Counted from the first letter of the stretch, positions 15,368-24,008 are shown. The stretch is DNA of 41,313 nucleotides from Goleter apudmare HA4340-LM2 (GCA_019359495.1 JAHHHF010000104.1:1-41313); one strand, 5' to 3'. Notes: a model not told the origin generated them from the letters alone. Numbers and translations are program-made.

Positions 15368-18300
15368 ATGAAACGGATCGTCTTGATTGCTGGATTTGAA
15401 TCGTTCAACGCTGACTTGTACAGAAAAGCAGCTTTTTTGGCTAACTCTCGCTGTTCTGAGTTGGATATTCGGGTATTTAGCGATCGCAATATTACCACTG
15501 ACCGAGAGGCAGTAGCAGCTGCACTAGATGGAGCGGATGTATTCTTTGGCAGCTTGCTATTTGATTATGACCAAGTTTTGTGGTTGCGCGATCGTATTGC
15601 CCAAATCCCCATCCGTCTGGTGTTCGAGTCAGCCTTGGAACTGATGAGTTTAACCAAACTGGGTGACTTTGCCATTGGCGATAAACCCAAAGGAATGCCC
15701 AAACCAGTTAAATTCATCCTCGACAAATTCAGCAATGGACGCGAAGAAGACAAACTTGCTGGTTATATTAGCTTTTTAAAAATTGGCCCGAAACTCCTCA
15801 AATATGTGCCAGTGCAAAAAGTCCAAGACTTACGCAACTGGTTAATTATCTATGGTTACTGGAACGCCGGAGGGCCAGAAAACGTTGCGGCTTTATTCTG
15901 GACACTGGCAGAAAAATATTTAGATTTAAAAGTCGGTGATATTCCCCAACCCATTGAAACCCCCAACATGGGTTTACTCCATCCCGACTACCCAGGGTTT
16001 TTTACATCACCGAAAGCATATCTGGAATGGTATCAAAATAGGCAACACTACTCTGCGGGAACGACTACCCTTCTCCTGAGGTCGCCGCTACGCGAACGGG
16101 AACGTCTGCGACGAACGTCGAACGACAGGCTCAGCGCGCCGCAGGGAACAGGGAACAGGCAACAGGTAAACTTCCCCTCATCCACCCCTCCTCGTGGACT
16201 GAGCGAAGTCGAAGTCCACTCCCCTGTTATCGGCATTCTCCTCTACCGCAAACACGTCATTACAAAACAACCATACATTCCCCAATTAATTCGCCGTTTT
16301 GAGGAAGCAGGGTTAATTCCTTTGCCTATTTTCATCAACGGTGTAGAAGGGCACGTAGCAGTCAGAGATTGGATGACCACTGACTACGAATCCCAACAAC
16401 GCCAACAAGGCAACATTGCCACTCCCTCACTTTCCCAGGAAGCCGTGAAAGTCGATGCCATAGTTTCTACCATTGGCTTTCCCTTGGTGGGTGGCCCGGC
16501 TGGTTCCATGGAAGCAGGGCGACAGGTAGAAGTCGCTAAACGCATCCTCACCGCTAAGAATGTACCCTACTTCGTCGCCGCACCACTGCTAATTCAAGAT
16601 ATCCACTCTTGGACACGCCAAGGTATCGGCGGACTGCAAAGTGTGGTGTTATACGCCTTACCAGAACTAGATGGGGCAATTGATACAGTTCCCCTCGGTG
16701 GCTTGGTCGGTGAAGATATTTATTTGGTTCCAGAACGGGTACAGCGATTAATTGGTAGGGTAAAAAGCTGGGTGGCTTTGCGGCAAAAACCAGCCTCTGA
16801 ACGCAAAATAGCGATTATTTTATATGGCTTTCCGCCTGGTTATGGTGCTGTGGGTACGGCTGCTTTGTTGAATGTACCCCGCAGTCTGATTAAATTACTG
16901 CAAGCCCTTAAAGACCAAGGTTATGACGTTGGCGATATCCCTGAAGATGGGGAAGAATTAATTCGTCTGGTGAAAGAGGCGGATGAATCATCACCAACCA
17001 ATGTAGAGACGCGAGATTTCGCGTCTCTACACAAAGAAAATACTGTCAACGCCCGTAAATTAGAAAAATGGCTGGGATATCTGGGCACTTCCCGCATTGA
17101 AAAACAATGGAAATCTCTCACAGGAAGTGGGATTAAAACCTACGGTGATGAATTCCAAATTGGTGGTGTGCAATTAGGAAATGTGTGGATAGGTGTGCAA
17201 CCACCTTTGGGGATTCAAGGCGACCCGATGCGGTTAATGTTTGAACGCGATTTAACTCCTCATCCCCAATATGCTGCTTTTTATAAGTGGCTACAAAATG
17301 AATTTCAAGCTGATGCTGTAGTTCATTTTGGAATGCACGGTACTGTGGAATGGTTGCCTGGTTCTCCACTGGGGAATACTGGCTATTCTTGGTCGGATAT
17401 TTTGTTAGGAGATTTGCCTAATCTATATATATATGCGGCGAATAATCCTTCGGAGTCAATTTTGGCGAAGCGTCGCGGTTATGGAGTGTTAATTTCTCAC
17501 AATGTGCCGCCTTATGGACGTGCGGGTTTATATAAGGAATTGGTGGCTTTGCGCGATTTGATTTCGGAGTATCGGGAAGATCCACAAAAGAATTATGTGC
17601 TGAAGGAAGGGATTTGTAAAAAGATTTTGGATACTGGTTTGGAGGCTGATTGTCCTTTTTTAGAGGCGCGAAAGTTGGGTATTGCTTTTAGTCCAGAAAA
17701 TATCAGGATGTTTAGTGCCCATGCTTTTGATGATTATCTGGTGAGGTTGTATGAGTATTTGCAGGTGTTAGAAAATCGGTTGTTTTCTTCTGGGTTGCAT
17801 GTTTTGGGGGAAAGTCCGAGTGAGGAGGAGTTGGCGGGGTATTTGGAGGCTTATTTTGGGAACGAACCGCAGAAGCGCCGAGAAAGCAGAGAAGAGGAGG
17901 AAGATATTACGAGTTTGTTAATGCAAAGTACGGATGAGTTAACAAATCTTTTGCGGGGGTTGAATGGGGAGTTTATTCCGCCTGCGCCTGGTGGTGATTT
18001 GTTGCGGGATGGGCCTGGTGTGTTACCTACGGGGAGAAATATTCATGCTTTAGATCCCTATAGAATGCCTTCGGCGGGGGCTTATGAACGGGGGAGAGAA
18101 ATTGCTCAAAAAATTATCGCCCAGCATTTACAGGAACATGGTAGTTATCCGGAAACTGTGGCGGTGATGTTATGGGGTTTGGATGCGATTAAAACCAAGG
18201 GAGAATCATTAGGAATTCTCTTGGAATTGGTGGGGGCTGCACCTGTGAAGGAGGGGACGGGAAGAATTGTCCGTTATGAGTTAAAACCCTTGGCTGAGGT

Positions 18301-19204
18301 GGGACATCCGCGCATTGATGTGCTGGGTAATTTGTCAGGGATTTTTCGGGATAGTTTTGTGAATATCATTGAATTGTTGGATGATTTGTTTCAACGGGCA
18401 ACTGAGGTTGAGGAACCGGAAGACCAGAATTTTATTAGGAAACATGCTTTGGCTTTAAAGGCGCAAGGGGTGGAAAATGTATCGGCGAGATTGTTCTCAA
18501 ATCCGGCGGGTGATTTTGGTTCTTTGGTGAATGATAGAGTTGTTGATGGTAATTGGGAATCGGGTGAGGAGTTGGGCAATACTTGGCAAAGCCGAAATGT
18601 GTTTAGCTATGGTAGACAAGATAAGGGTCAAGCTAGACCAGAGGTTTTAAATACATTATTGAAAACGAGCGATCGCATAATTCAAGAAATCGATTCGGTA
18701 GAATATGGTTTAACTGATATTCAGGAATATTACGCTAATACTGGTGGTTTGAAAAAGGCAGCAGAAAAGCAAAGCAATAAAAAGGTAACTACCAGCTTTG
18801 TCGAAAGTTTTTCTAAGGACACCACACCCCGCAATTTAGACGATTTGCTGCGAATGGAGTACCGCACTAAATTAGTTAATCCCAAATGGGCGGATGCAAT
18901 GGCGAGTCAAGGTTCTGGCGGCGCTTTTGAAATTTCTCAACGCATGACAGCCTTAATTGGGTGGGGCGGTACTGCTGATTTTCAAGATGATTGGGTGTAC
19001 GATCAAGCCGCAGATACTTATGCTTTAGATCCAGAGATGGCAGAAAAATTACGGAAGGCCAATCCAGAAGCTTTTCGTAATATTGTCGGCAGAATGTTAG
19101 AGGCACATGGACGCGGTTTCTGGCAAGCTGATCAAGATAAAATAGATAAGTTGCGGCAATTATATGAGTTAACAGATGAAGAATTGGAAGGCGTGACAGT
19201 TTAA
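15368..19204 (+). CDS. chlH: Magnesium chelatase subunit H (ChlH/BchH family) with in-frame repeat insertions
   Basis: 1278 residues. The family is clear from KRIVLIAGFESFN, PRLVFESALELMSLTKLGDF-like N-terminal text, VGGPAGSMEAGRQ, VVHFGMHGTVEWLPG, DPYRMPS and the C-terminal ALIGWGGTADFQDDWVYDQA. Subunit H binds protoporphyrin IX and, with the ChlI/ChlD AAA+ motor, inserts Mg2+ in chlorophyll synthesis; cobaltochelatase CobN is the close relative. The N-terminus is shorter than that of the canonical cyanobacterial ChlH (about 1330 residues), so this is probably the second, BchH-like paralogue of Nostoc species. Residues about 229-286 and 545-555 come from dispersed repeat DNA, and perhaps residues 832-846 too. 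The frame stays open throughout. Codon use shifts from C-rich to G/T-rich in the second half. Confidence 0.92.
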   Translation: MKRIVLIAGFESFNADLYRKAAFLANSRCSELDIRVFSDRNITTDREAVAAALDGADVFFGSLLFDYDQVLWLRDRIAQIPIRLVFESALELMSLTKLGDFAIGDKPKGMPKPVKFILDKFSNGREEDKLAGYISFLKIGPKLLKYVPVQKVQDLRNWLIIYGYWNAGGPENVAALFWTLAEKYLDLKVGDIPQPIETPNMGLLHPDYPGFFTSPKAYLEWYQNRQHYSAGTTTLLLRSPLRERERLRRTSNDRLSAPQGTGNRQQVNFPSSTPPRGLSEVEVHSPVIGILLYRKHVITKQPYIPQLIRRFEEAGLIPLPIFINGVEGHVAVRDWMTTDYESQQRQQGNIATPSLSQEAVKVDAIVSTIGFPLVGGPAGSMEAGRQVEVAKRILTAKNVPYFVAAPLLIQDIHSWTRQGIGGLQSVVLYALPELDGAIDTVPLGGLVGEDIYLVPERVQRLIGRVKSWVALRQKPASERKIAIILYGFPPGYGAVGTAALLNVPRSLIKLLQALKDQGYDVGDIPEDGEELIRLVKEADESSPTNVETRDFASLHKENTVNARKLEKWLGYLGTSRIEKQWKSLTGSGIKTYGDEFQIGGVQLGNVWIGVQPPLGIQGDPMRLMFERDLTPHPQYAAFYKWLQNEFQADAVVHFGMHGTVEWLPGSPLGNTGYSWSDILLGDLPNLYIYAANNPSESILAKRRGYGVLISHNVPPYGRAGLYKELVALRDLISEYREDPQKNYVLKEGICKKILDTGLEADCPFLEARKLGIAFSPENIRMFSAHAFDDYLVRLYEYLQVLENRLFSSGLHVLGESPSEEELAGYLEAYFGNEPQKRRESREEEEDITSLLMQSTDELTNLLRGLNGEFIPPAPGGDLLRDGPGVLPTGRNIHALDPYRMPSAGAYERGREIAQKIIAQHLQEHGSYPETVAVMLWGLDAIKTKGESLGILLELVGAAPVKEGTGRIVRYELKPLAEVGHPRIDVLGNLSGIFRDSFVNIIELLDDLFQRATEVEEPEDQNFIRKHALALKAQGVENVSARLFSNPAGDFGSLVNDRVVDGNWESGEELGNTWQSRNVFSYGRQDKGQARPEVLNTLLKTSDRIIQEIDSVEYGLTDIQEYYANTGGLKKAAEKQSNKKVTTSFVESFSKDTTPRNLDDLLRMEYRTKLVNPKWADAMASQGSGGAFEISQRMTALIGWGGTADFQDDWVYDQAADTYALDPEMAEKLRKANPEAFRNIVGRMLEAHGRGFWQADQDKIDKLRQLYELTDEELEGVTV
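16052..16225 (+). repeat. Composite dispersed-repeat insertion inside chlH
   Basis: About 174 bp within the reading frame. It contains CGAACGACAGGCTCAGCGCG, a heptamer run GGGAACAGGGAACAGGCAAC, and GTGGACTGAGCGAAGTCGAA followed by GTCCAC, whose ends form an inverted repeat (GTGGACT / AGTCCAC). All are intergenic repeat types of Nostoc. It encodes an Arg/Ser-rich stretch between the conserved YLEWYQNRQ and VIGILLYRKH segments. Confidence 0.72.
17003..17030 (+). repeat. Palindromic hairpin repeat inside chlH
   Basis: A perfect 12-bp inverted repeat GTAGAGACGCGA-GATT-TCGCGTCTCTAC within the coding sequence, encoding VETRDFASLH. It belongs to the same family as the hairpin at 4115-4137. Confidence 0.75.
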
Positions 19205-19600
19205 CTCAGTAGAAACTTTTAAGTATTGGATTGTGCTAGGATGATTTACGTGTTTTATTGTAAATATCATTACTGCGAGTGAAGAGTAAATTTTATCTGA
19301 GTACCGCTTGCTTGTAGCACAACCAACCTTCTCAATTCAATAATGACCACCATAGGACTCATATTTGATTTTTGAACAGATACGTAGGGTGCGTTACGCT
19401 GTCGCTAACACACCCCCCCAAAGCTTTCGGTGCGTTACGGCTTGCGCCTAACACACCCTACACATACTGAGATTTTTTCAGATATCAAATCGGATTCCTA
19501 TATAACTACAGAAATTACTACACGTCTTGACGATTTCTCACGCCAGCTATGGCAAGTTTTCGGTACTTATGAATCTTGGAAATCTGGCTAGGGAGAAATT
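19205..19600. other. Intergenic region with palindromic repeat and an unassigned coding-like fragment
   Basis: The first 180 bp hold nothing recognisable. A GTAGGGTGCGTTACG repeat occupies 19384-19463. From 19493 to 19591 a plus-strand frame without a start codon encodes DSYITTEITTRLDDFSRQLW and QVFGTYESWKSG before a TAG stop. This looks like the 3' end of a lost gene next to hicB, but I cannot name it. Confidence 0.35.
19384..19463. repeat. Dispersed GTAGGGTGCGTTACG palindromic repeat
   Basis: The element starts GTAGGGTGCGTTACGCTGTC and ends CTAACACACCCTAC; the GTAGGGTG and CACCCTAC ends are complementary, and an inner copy GGTGCGTTACGGC lies between them. This is a widespread cyanobacterial intergenic repeat able to form a long hairpin. 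Confidence 0.7.
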
Positions 19601-19807
19601 ATGAAGTTTCTAATTACTATTTCTCAAGATGAAGATGGCATTTTCATTGCTGAATGTCTTTCTATTCCTGGTTGCGTCAGTCAAGGAAAGACTGAACAAG
19701 AAGCTGAACAAAATATTCAAGAAGCAATCAAGGAATGTTTAGTGGTGAGGGCTGAAAAAGGAATGCCTTTGACTGTGGATATTCGTGAAGTCGAAGTGTC
19801 TGTTTGA
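19601..19807 (+). CDS. hicB: HicB-family antitoxin
   Basis: 68 residues, MKFLITISQDEDGIFIAECL and then SIPGCVSQGKTEQEAEQNIQ. This is the compact HicB fold (partial RNase H-like): strands around ISQDEDGIFIAECLSIPGC, then the helix KTEQEAEQNIQEAIKECLV. There is no C-terminal helix-turn-helix extension. The start has AGGGAG 6 bp upstream. The stop overlaps the start of a hicA frame (TGATG), the normal translational coupling of hicB-first modules. HicB neutralises the HicA mRNA interferase; here the toxin gene carries a nonsense codon, so the antitoxin may be an orphan, or may also act on other HicA proteins. Confidence 0.88.
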   Translation: MKFLITISQDEDGIFIAECLSIPGCVSQGKTEQEAEQNIQEAIKECLVVRAEKGMPLTVDIREVEVSV

Positions 19808-20034
19808 TGGCTGCAATACCAATATTAAAGCCTTCAGAGGTGATTAAAACATTTGAGAACCTGGACTGAGAAGTTGTTCGTCAGCGTGGTAGCCATATTA
19901 TTCTTACAAAAGAAGGACACCCAGCTACACTTTCAATACCAAATCATAACGAAGTGGCTCGTGGTACTTTGCGAAGTTTAATTGCTAAAGCAGGAATAAC
20001 TGTAGATGAATTTTTGCAGGCGTTAGCAAATTGA
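19807..20034 (+). pseudogene. hicA: hicA toxin gene inactivated by one internal TGA
   Basis: The 76-codon frame reads MAAIPILKPSEVIKTFENLD, then TGA at 19867-19869, then EVVRQRGSHIILTKEGHPAT and LSIPNHNEVARGTLRSLIAK up to a normal TGA stop. The family has Trp (TGG) or similar at the interrupted position (GW or DWEVVRQRGSH), so a single G-to-A change explains the stop. The rest is intact, including the catalytic His in GSHII and the NHNEVARGTLRSL RNA-binding helix. HicA is a small dsRNA-binding-fold ribonuclease that cuts mRNA. No start codon lies soon after the stop. Either the toxin is dead or TGA is read through at low level. Confidence 0.85.
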
Positions 20035-20043
20035 TTTGCTTTA

Positions 20044-21108
20044 TTAACTATTTTTTGGTCGTCTTAGTTGCTGAGAATTAATCGGTCCTAAAATTTGATT
20101 CAAGCTACGCAATTGTTCAGCTGTACCCATGCAAATTAGTGTATCCCTCGGCATTAATACAGTGTCACCAGTCGGCCCACCGATTAAGTTACCATCGGTG
20201 CGGCGGATGGCGAGAACTAATGCGCCAGTTTGTGATCGCAATTTGGCTTTCTGTAATGTTTGACCGACGAAGGGACAAAAAGCTGGGTCAAGCAAAAATT
20301 CTTCCATGTACAATTGTCTATCTGAACCTGTGAGGATACCATCCACAAAATCCAATACTTGGGGTCTGAGAGCCGCCGCGGCCATGCGTTTACCACCTGT
20401 AATGTAGGGGGAGATGACAGCGTCAGCACCGCCCCGTTGGAGCTTTTGTAGGGCTTCTTCTGTACTGGCTCTGGCGATCGCCCGAATTTCTGAATTCAGG
20501 GTTTTTGCTGATAATACTGTGTATAAATTCTCAGCATCTGAAGGGAGCGCCGCAACGATACAAATTGCTCTTTCTACGCCAACTCGCAAGAGTGTTTCAT
20601 CTAAGGTCGCATCACCTTGGTACACTATGTAATTTTCTGCCTGTGCCCGTTGCACAGATTCTAACTCAGAATCGATCACTACAAAAGGTACACCCTCTGC
20701 CCGAAATTCCTTGGCAATTTGCCGCCCAGTCCGGCTAAATCCACAGATGATGTAATGCTCCGACAAGGATTCCATTAACCGCCTCTGTTGTCGTAATCGA
20801 ATACCTTCTTGAAAGTAGCCCTGAATCACAGCCTCTGTAAATCTATTGACAATGTAACCGATATTTACCACGCCCAACACAATCAGGGCAATGGTAAATA
20901 TCCGCCCCCGGCTACCTAGGGGGTGGGTTTCACCATATCCGACAGTAGCTAAGGTAATTACAGTCATGTAAGCTGCATCTTCCCAAGACCAGCCCTCCAC
21001 TAACCTGTACCACAAAGTACCAATAAGAAACACACCGCCAAGAGCGATCGCCCCAGCCATTAACTCTCTTTGGATACGTTGGTATTTTTGCTCAAAATTG
21101 GAATACAA
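20044..21108 (-). CDS. Potassium channel protein with RCK (TrkA-N/TrkA-C) domains
   Basis: 354 residues. Two transmembrane helices (about 16-34 and 69-88) flank a pore loop whose selectivity filter is TLATVGYGE (residues 52-60). A cytoplasmic RCK domain follows: Rossmann motif HYIICGFSRTGRQIAKEF with Gly123 and Gly127, acidic residue at the end of strand 2 (VVIDSE), then a TrkA-C domain (about 250-340). This is a two-TM, Kch/MthK-type K+ channel gated by ligand binding to RCK. It ends with PINSQQLRRPKNS. The gene is convergent with the hicBA remnant, 10 bp away, and divergent from argD. Confidence 0.93.
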   Translation of the reverse strand: MYSNFEQKYQRIQRELMAGAIALGGVFLIGTLWYRLVEGWSWEDAAYMTVITLATVGYGETHPLGSRGRIFTIALIVLGVVNIGYIVNRFTEAVIQGYFQEGIRLRQQRRLMESLSEHYIICGFSRTGRQIAKEFRAEGVPFVVIDSELESVQRAQAENYIVYQGDATLDETLLRVGVERAICIVAALPSDAENLYTVLSAKTLNSEIRAIARASTEEALQKLQRGGADAVISPYITGGKRMAAAALRPQVLDFVDGILTGSDRQLYMEEFLLDPAFCPFVGQTLQKAKLRSQTGALVLAIRRTDGNLIGGPTGDTVLMPRDTLICMGTAEQLRSLNQILGPINSQQLRRPKNS

Positions 21109-21258
21109 AGTATTTTTTCACTACTACTCTGGCATTGCGGAGATATAATCGTTAGTCCTAGAGAAAATATGAGATTCAATAAATAAAAATAAATTTTGAG
21201 GAATTTCTAGGAAACTAGTAAGTAAGTATACGATTAAATATTTTCAGGAGGAGCGGTA

Positions 21259-22542
21259 GTGAGCCTACAAAGTCTACTTGAGCAAGCCACAAACCCCCTA
21301 GAACCTGGTTCTACAGTATCTAACCCCTTTAGTACTGATAGTTTTGACGCAGCTGTCATGTCCACCTACACCCGGTTTCCCCTAGCCCTAGAACGGGGTG
21401 CAGGATGCCGAGTTTGGGACACACAAGGCAAAGAATACCTGGACTTTGTGGCAGGAATTGCTACTTGTACTTTAGGACACGCCCACCCAGCTATGGTAGA
21501 AGCAGTAACACGCCAAATCCAGAAGCTGCACCACGTTTCTAATTTGTACTACATTCCTGAACAAGGTGAATTAGCCCAATGGATTATTCAACACTCCTGT
21601 GCTGAACGCGTGTTTTTCTGCAACTCTGGCGCTGAGGCTAACGAAGCAGCTATTAAACTGGCACGGAAATATGCCCATACAGTTATGGACATTGAAAAGC
21701 CAATTATTGTGACAGCTAATGCCAGCTTCCACGGGCGTACTTTGGCAACCATTACCGCCACAGGACAACCCAAGTATCAAAAATACTTTGATCCCTTAGT
21801 ACCCGGCTTCCACTACGTACCTTACAACGATATCGGTGCTGTGGAAAGTGCAATTAGTGAATTAGATGAAGGTGATTATCGTGTAGCGGCGATTCTCATT
21901 GAACCTTTGCAGGGAGAAGGGGGCGTGCGCCCAGGGGATACTACCTATTTCCGCAGGTTGCGGGAAATTTGCGATGAAACTGGCGTGCTGCTGATCTTCG
22001 ATGAAGTGCAAGTGGGAATGGGACGCAGTGGTAAATTATGGGGTTACGAACATCTGGGCGTGGAGCCGGATATTTTCACCAGTGCTAAGGGACTTGGTGG
22101 CGGCATCCCTATCGGTGCGATGATGAGCAAGAAATTCTGTGACGTTTTCCAGCCAGGGGAACATGCTAGCACCTTTGGCGGTAATCCCTTTGTGTGCGGC
22201 GTGGCGCTGGCTGTGTGCCAAACATTAGAAAAAGAGAATATTTTACAGAACGTCCAAGAGCGCGGCGAACAGTTGCGGGAGGGATTAAGAGCGATCGCAC
22301 TTAAATATCCTCATCATATTACCGAAGTCCGGGGATGGGGTTTAATTAACGGTCTAGAGTTACAAGCAGATATTCAGCTAACCGCAGCTGATATTGTAAA
22401 AGCCGCCATTCAACAAGGCTTACTGCTCGTACCCGCCGGGGCAAAAGTCCTCCGGTTTGTCCCTCCACTGATTGTGACTGAGGCAGAAATTAACACTGCC
22501 TTGCAAGCTGTGGATCAGGTACTTTCTACTGTCACTCAGTAA
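21259..22542 (+). CDS. argD: Acetylornithine aminotransferase
   Basis: 427 residues, class III PLP aminotransferase. GAEANEAAIKLARKYA (124-139), Asp248 in LIFDEVQVGMGRSG and the Schiff-base lysine Lys277 in SAKGLGGGIPIGAM are present, with THSTFGGNPF-type text as HASTFGGNPFVCGVALAV. The combination is typical of ArgD, which converts N-acetylglutamate semialdehyde to N-acetylornithine in arginine synthesis (and may serve lysine synthesis). The GTG start is supported by AGGAGGAG 7-14 bp upstream. The N-terminus is about 20 residues longer than in enterobacterial enzymes, as usual in cyanobacteria. Confidence 0.93.
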   Translation: MSLQSLLEQATNPLEPGSTVSNPFSTDSFDAAVMSTYTRFPLALERGAGCRVWDTQGKEYLDFVAGIATCTLGHAHPAMVEAVTRQIQKLHHVSNLYYIPEQGELAQWIIQHSCAERVFFCNSGAEANEAAIKLARKYAHTVMDIEKPIIVTANASFHGRTLATITATGQPKYQKYFDPLVPGFHYVPYNDIGAVESAISELDEGDYRVAAILIEPLQGEGGVRPGDTTYFRRLREICDETGVLLIFDEVQVGMGRSGKLWGYEHLGVEPDIFTSAKGLGGGIPIGAMMSKKFCDVFQPGEHASTFGGNPFVCGVALAVCQTLEKENILQNVQERGEQLREGLRAIALKYPHHITEVRGWGLINGLELQADIQLTAADIVKAAIQQGLLLVPAGAKVLRFVPPLIVTEAEINTALQAVDQVLSTVTQ

Positions 22543-22551
22543 TCACCAATA

Positions 22552-22592
22552 GTTCGTAGTGCCATGAGGGCTAAAGCCCTCACTACGAATTT
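22552..22592. repeat. Hairpin repeat TTCGTAGTG...CACTACGAA after argD
   Basis: TTCGTAGTG and CACTACGAA form a 9-bp outer stem and GAGGGCTAAAGCCCTC an inner hairpin (GAGGGCT/AGCCCTC). The element lies between the convergent argD and NUDIX genes and may also stop transcription. It is a known type of dispersed Nostoc hairpin. Confidence 0.65.
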
Positions 22593-22598
22593 AGATGG

Positions 22599-23153
22599 CT
22601 AAACTAAGAACGGACGAGCCAGCAGGAAGCTAGAAAGGGATTTAGCATCTATGGGTGCGCCCTCTGAAATTGCTTTCTCTAATTCATCGGGAGTAAAAAA
22701 GACGGTTTCAATATCTTCATCATCGTCTTGGGCGGGTGGTTTATCTGACTTTGATAACTCTCGCGCTAGAAAGGCATAGATAATTTCGTCAGAATAGCCA
22801 GGAGCCAAGAAAAACTCTCCTAGTTTTTCCCACTTTTCGGCGCGATAGCCAGTTTCTTCTTCAATTTCACGTTGTACTGTCTCTAAGGGATCTTCATTTG
22901 CTTCTACAGTACCTGCGGGAAATTCTAGTATCCTTCCCTGAACTGCAAAGCGATACTGGCGTACTAGTATCAGCTTACCCTCTGCTGTCACAGGCACAGC
23001 TAGAGCGCCACCTGGATGACGAATACACTCCCATTCTCCTTCTGCTTTGTTCGGTAAACGCAAGCGATTAACTTCAAAATTAAACTTGCGTCCTTTATAG
23101 AACAAGCGTTGTTTCAGCAGCTGCGGTAATTCTCTACCTAATGGCATAGTCAA
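22599..23153 (-). CDS. NUDIX hydrolase, ADP-ribose pyrophosphatase-like
   Basis: 184 residues. The NUDIX box is complete: GTVEANEDPLETVQREIEEE followed by TGY matches GX5EX7REUXEEXGU, about residues 79-101. It is preceded by LVRQYRFAVQGRILEFPAGT, where the RQYR and E-PAG elements are characteristic of ADP-ribose/ADP-sugar pyrophosphatases. These enzymes split ADP-ribose to AMP and ribose 5-phosphate. Downstream SDEIIYAFLARELS also fits. The gene follows folK on the same strand with 81 bp between, so they could be co-transcribed. Confidence 0.92.
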   Translation of the reverse strand: MTMPLGRELPQLLKQRLFYKGRKFNFEVNRLRLPNKAEGEWECIRHPGGALAVPVTAEGKLILVRQYRFAVQGRILEFPAGTVEANEDPLETVQREIEEETGYRAEKWEKLGEFFLAPGYSDEIIYAFLARELSKSDKPPAQDDDEDIETVFFTPDELEKAISEGAPIDAKSLSSFLLARPFLV

Positions 23154-23234
23154 ATTATGTTGTCTCTAAATACACAGACATACACTGATGTCGGTTGTCA
23201 AACCGAAAGTTTTTTGCGTTTATGGTTGGTAATT

Positions 23235-23756
23235 TTAATTGCCCAACAATAAATGTACATCAGAACAGTCTACCTGTTTAACCAAATCTTTAATAACACA
23301 CCCAGTCACAGGGTCTACCCAGTTTGGGGCAATTTCTGCTAGTGGTACTAAGACAAAAGCCCGCTCTCGCATACGCGGATGGGGAATTTCCAAGGTTGGT
23401 GTATTTAAAATTAAGTCATCACATAGCAACAAATCTAAGTCCAAGGTGCGTGGCCCCCAACGTTCTTGGCGAACACGCCCGAACTTTTGTTCAATTTTTA
23501 ATAAAGTTTCTAATAACGGCTGCGGTAGCATAGACATTTCTAGGATGACACAACCATTCAAATAATCTGGCTGTGCTGGGCCTACGGCTTTGGTTTTATA
23601 CCAACTAGATTTTGCCGTTAAAACAATACCTGGTGTGTGCGATAAAGTGGCGATCGCTGCTTCTAATATGGCACGGGAATCACCCATATTACTGCCAAGG
23701 GCAATTGCACAAGCCCTAACCAGGTCGCTATTTTGGTTACTCAGCCCAACTTTCAC
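23235..23756 (-). CDS. folK: 2-amino-4-hydroxy-6-hydroxymethyldihydropteridine pyrophosphokinase
   Basis: 173 residues, normal size for HPPK. Diagnostic motifs: ALGSNMGDSRAILEAAI (about 18-34), WYKTKAVGPAQPDYLNGCV (about 52-70), the catalytic GPRTLDLDLLLCDDLI (about 101-116, with the paired Asp that bind Mg2+) and IPHPRMRERAFVLVPL (about 123-138). The enzyme transfers pyrophosphate from ATP to the hydroxymethylpterin in folate synthesis. The start ATG at 23756 gives MKVGLSNQNSDLVRACAIAL. Confidence 0.96.
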   Translation of the reverse strand: MKVGLSNQNSDLVRACAIALGSNMGDSRAILEAAIATLSHTPGIVLTAKSSWYKTKAVGPAQPDYLNGCVILEMSMLPQPLLETLLKIEQKFGRVRQERWGPRTLDLDLLLCDDLILNTPTLEIPHPRMRERAFVLVPLAEIAPNWVDPVTGCVIKDLVKQVDCSDVHLLLGN

Positions 23757-24008
23757 GGCATCTACTTCAGATACTTTAAACAGTCTTTTTACTCCGAATA
23801 GTTAAATAAAAAAATGTATTAATATTTACTAAATTAGGTTAACAAGTCCTAAAAAAAAACATTGTTTGTTAATGAATTTAGTGAATTGTTTATGGGATAT
23901 TATAACAACACAAACATGGTACGCTAAATCCACAGTTTTTTATGGCAGCTAAGTAGAAACTACTGTCATCCAGGAACTCCTGGTGCAACCAAAAAACAAT
24001 CAACTTAA

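Noticed and set aside
21218-21231. NtcA-like GTA-N8-TAC upstream of argD
   Set aside because: The motif is expected by chance about ten times in a window this size, and the spacing leaves no room for a -10 box about 22 bp downstream before the ribosome-binding site.
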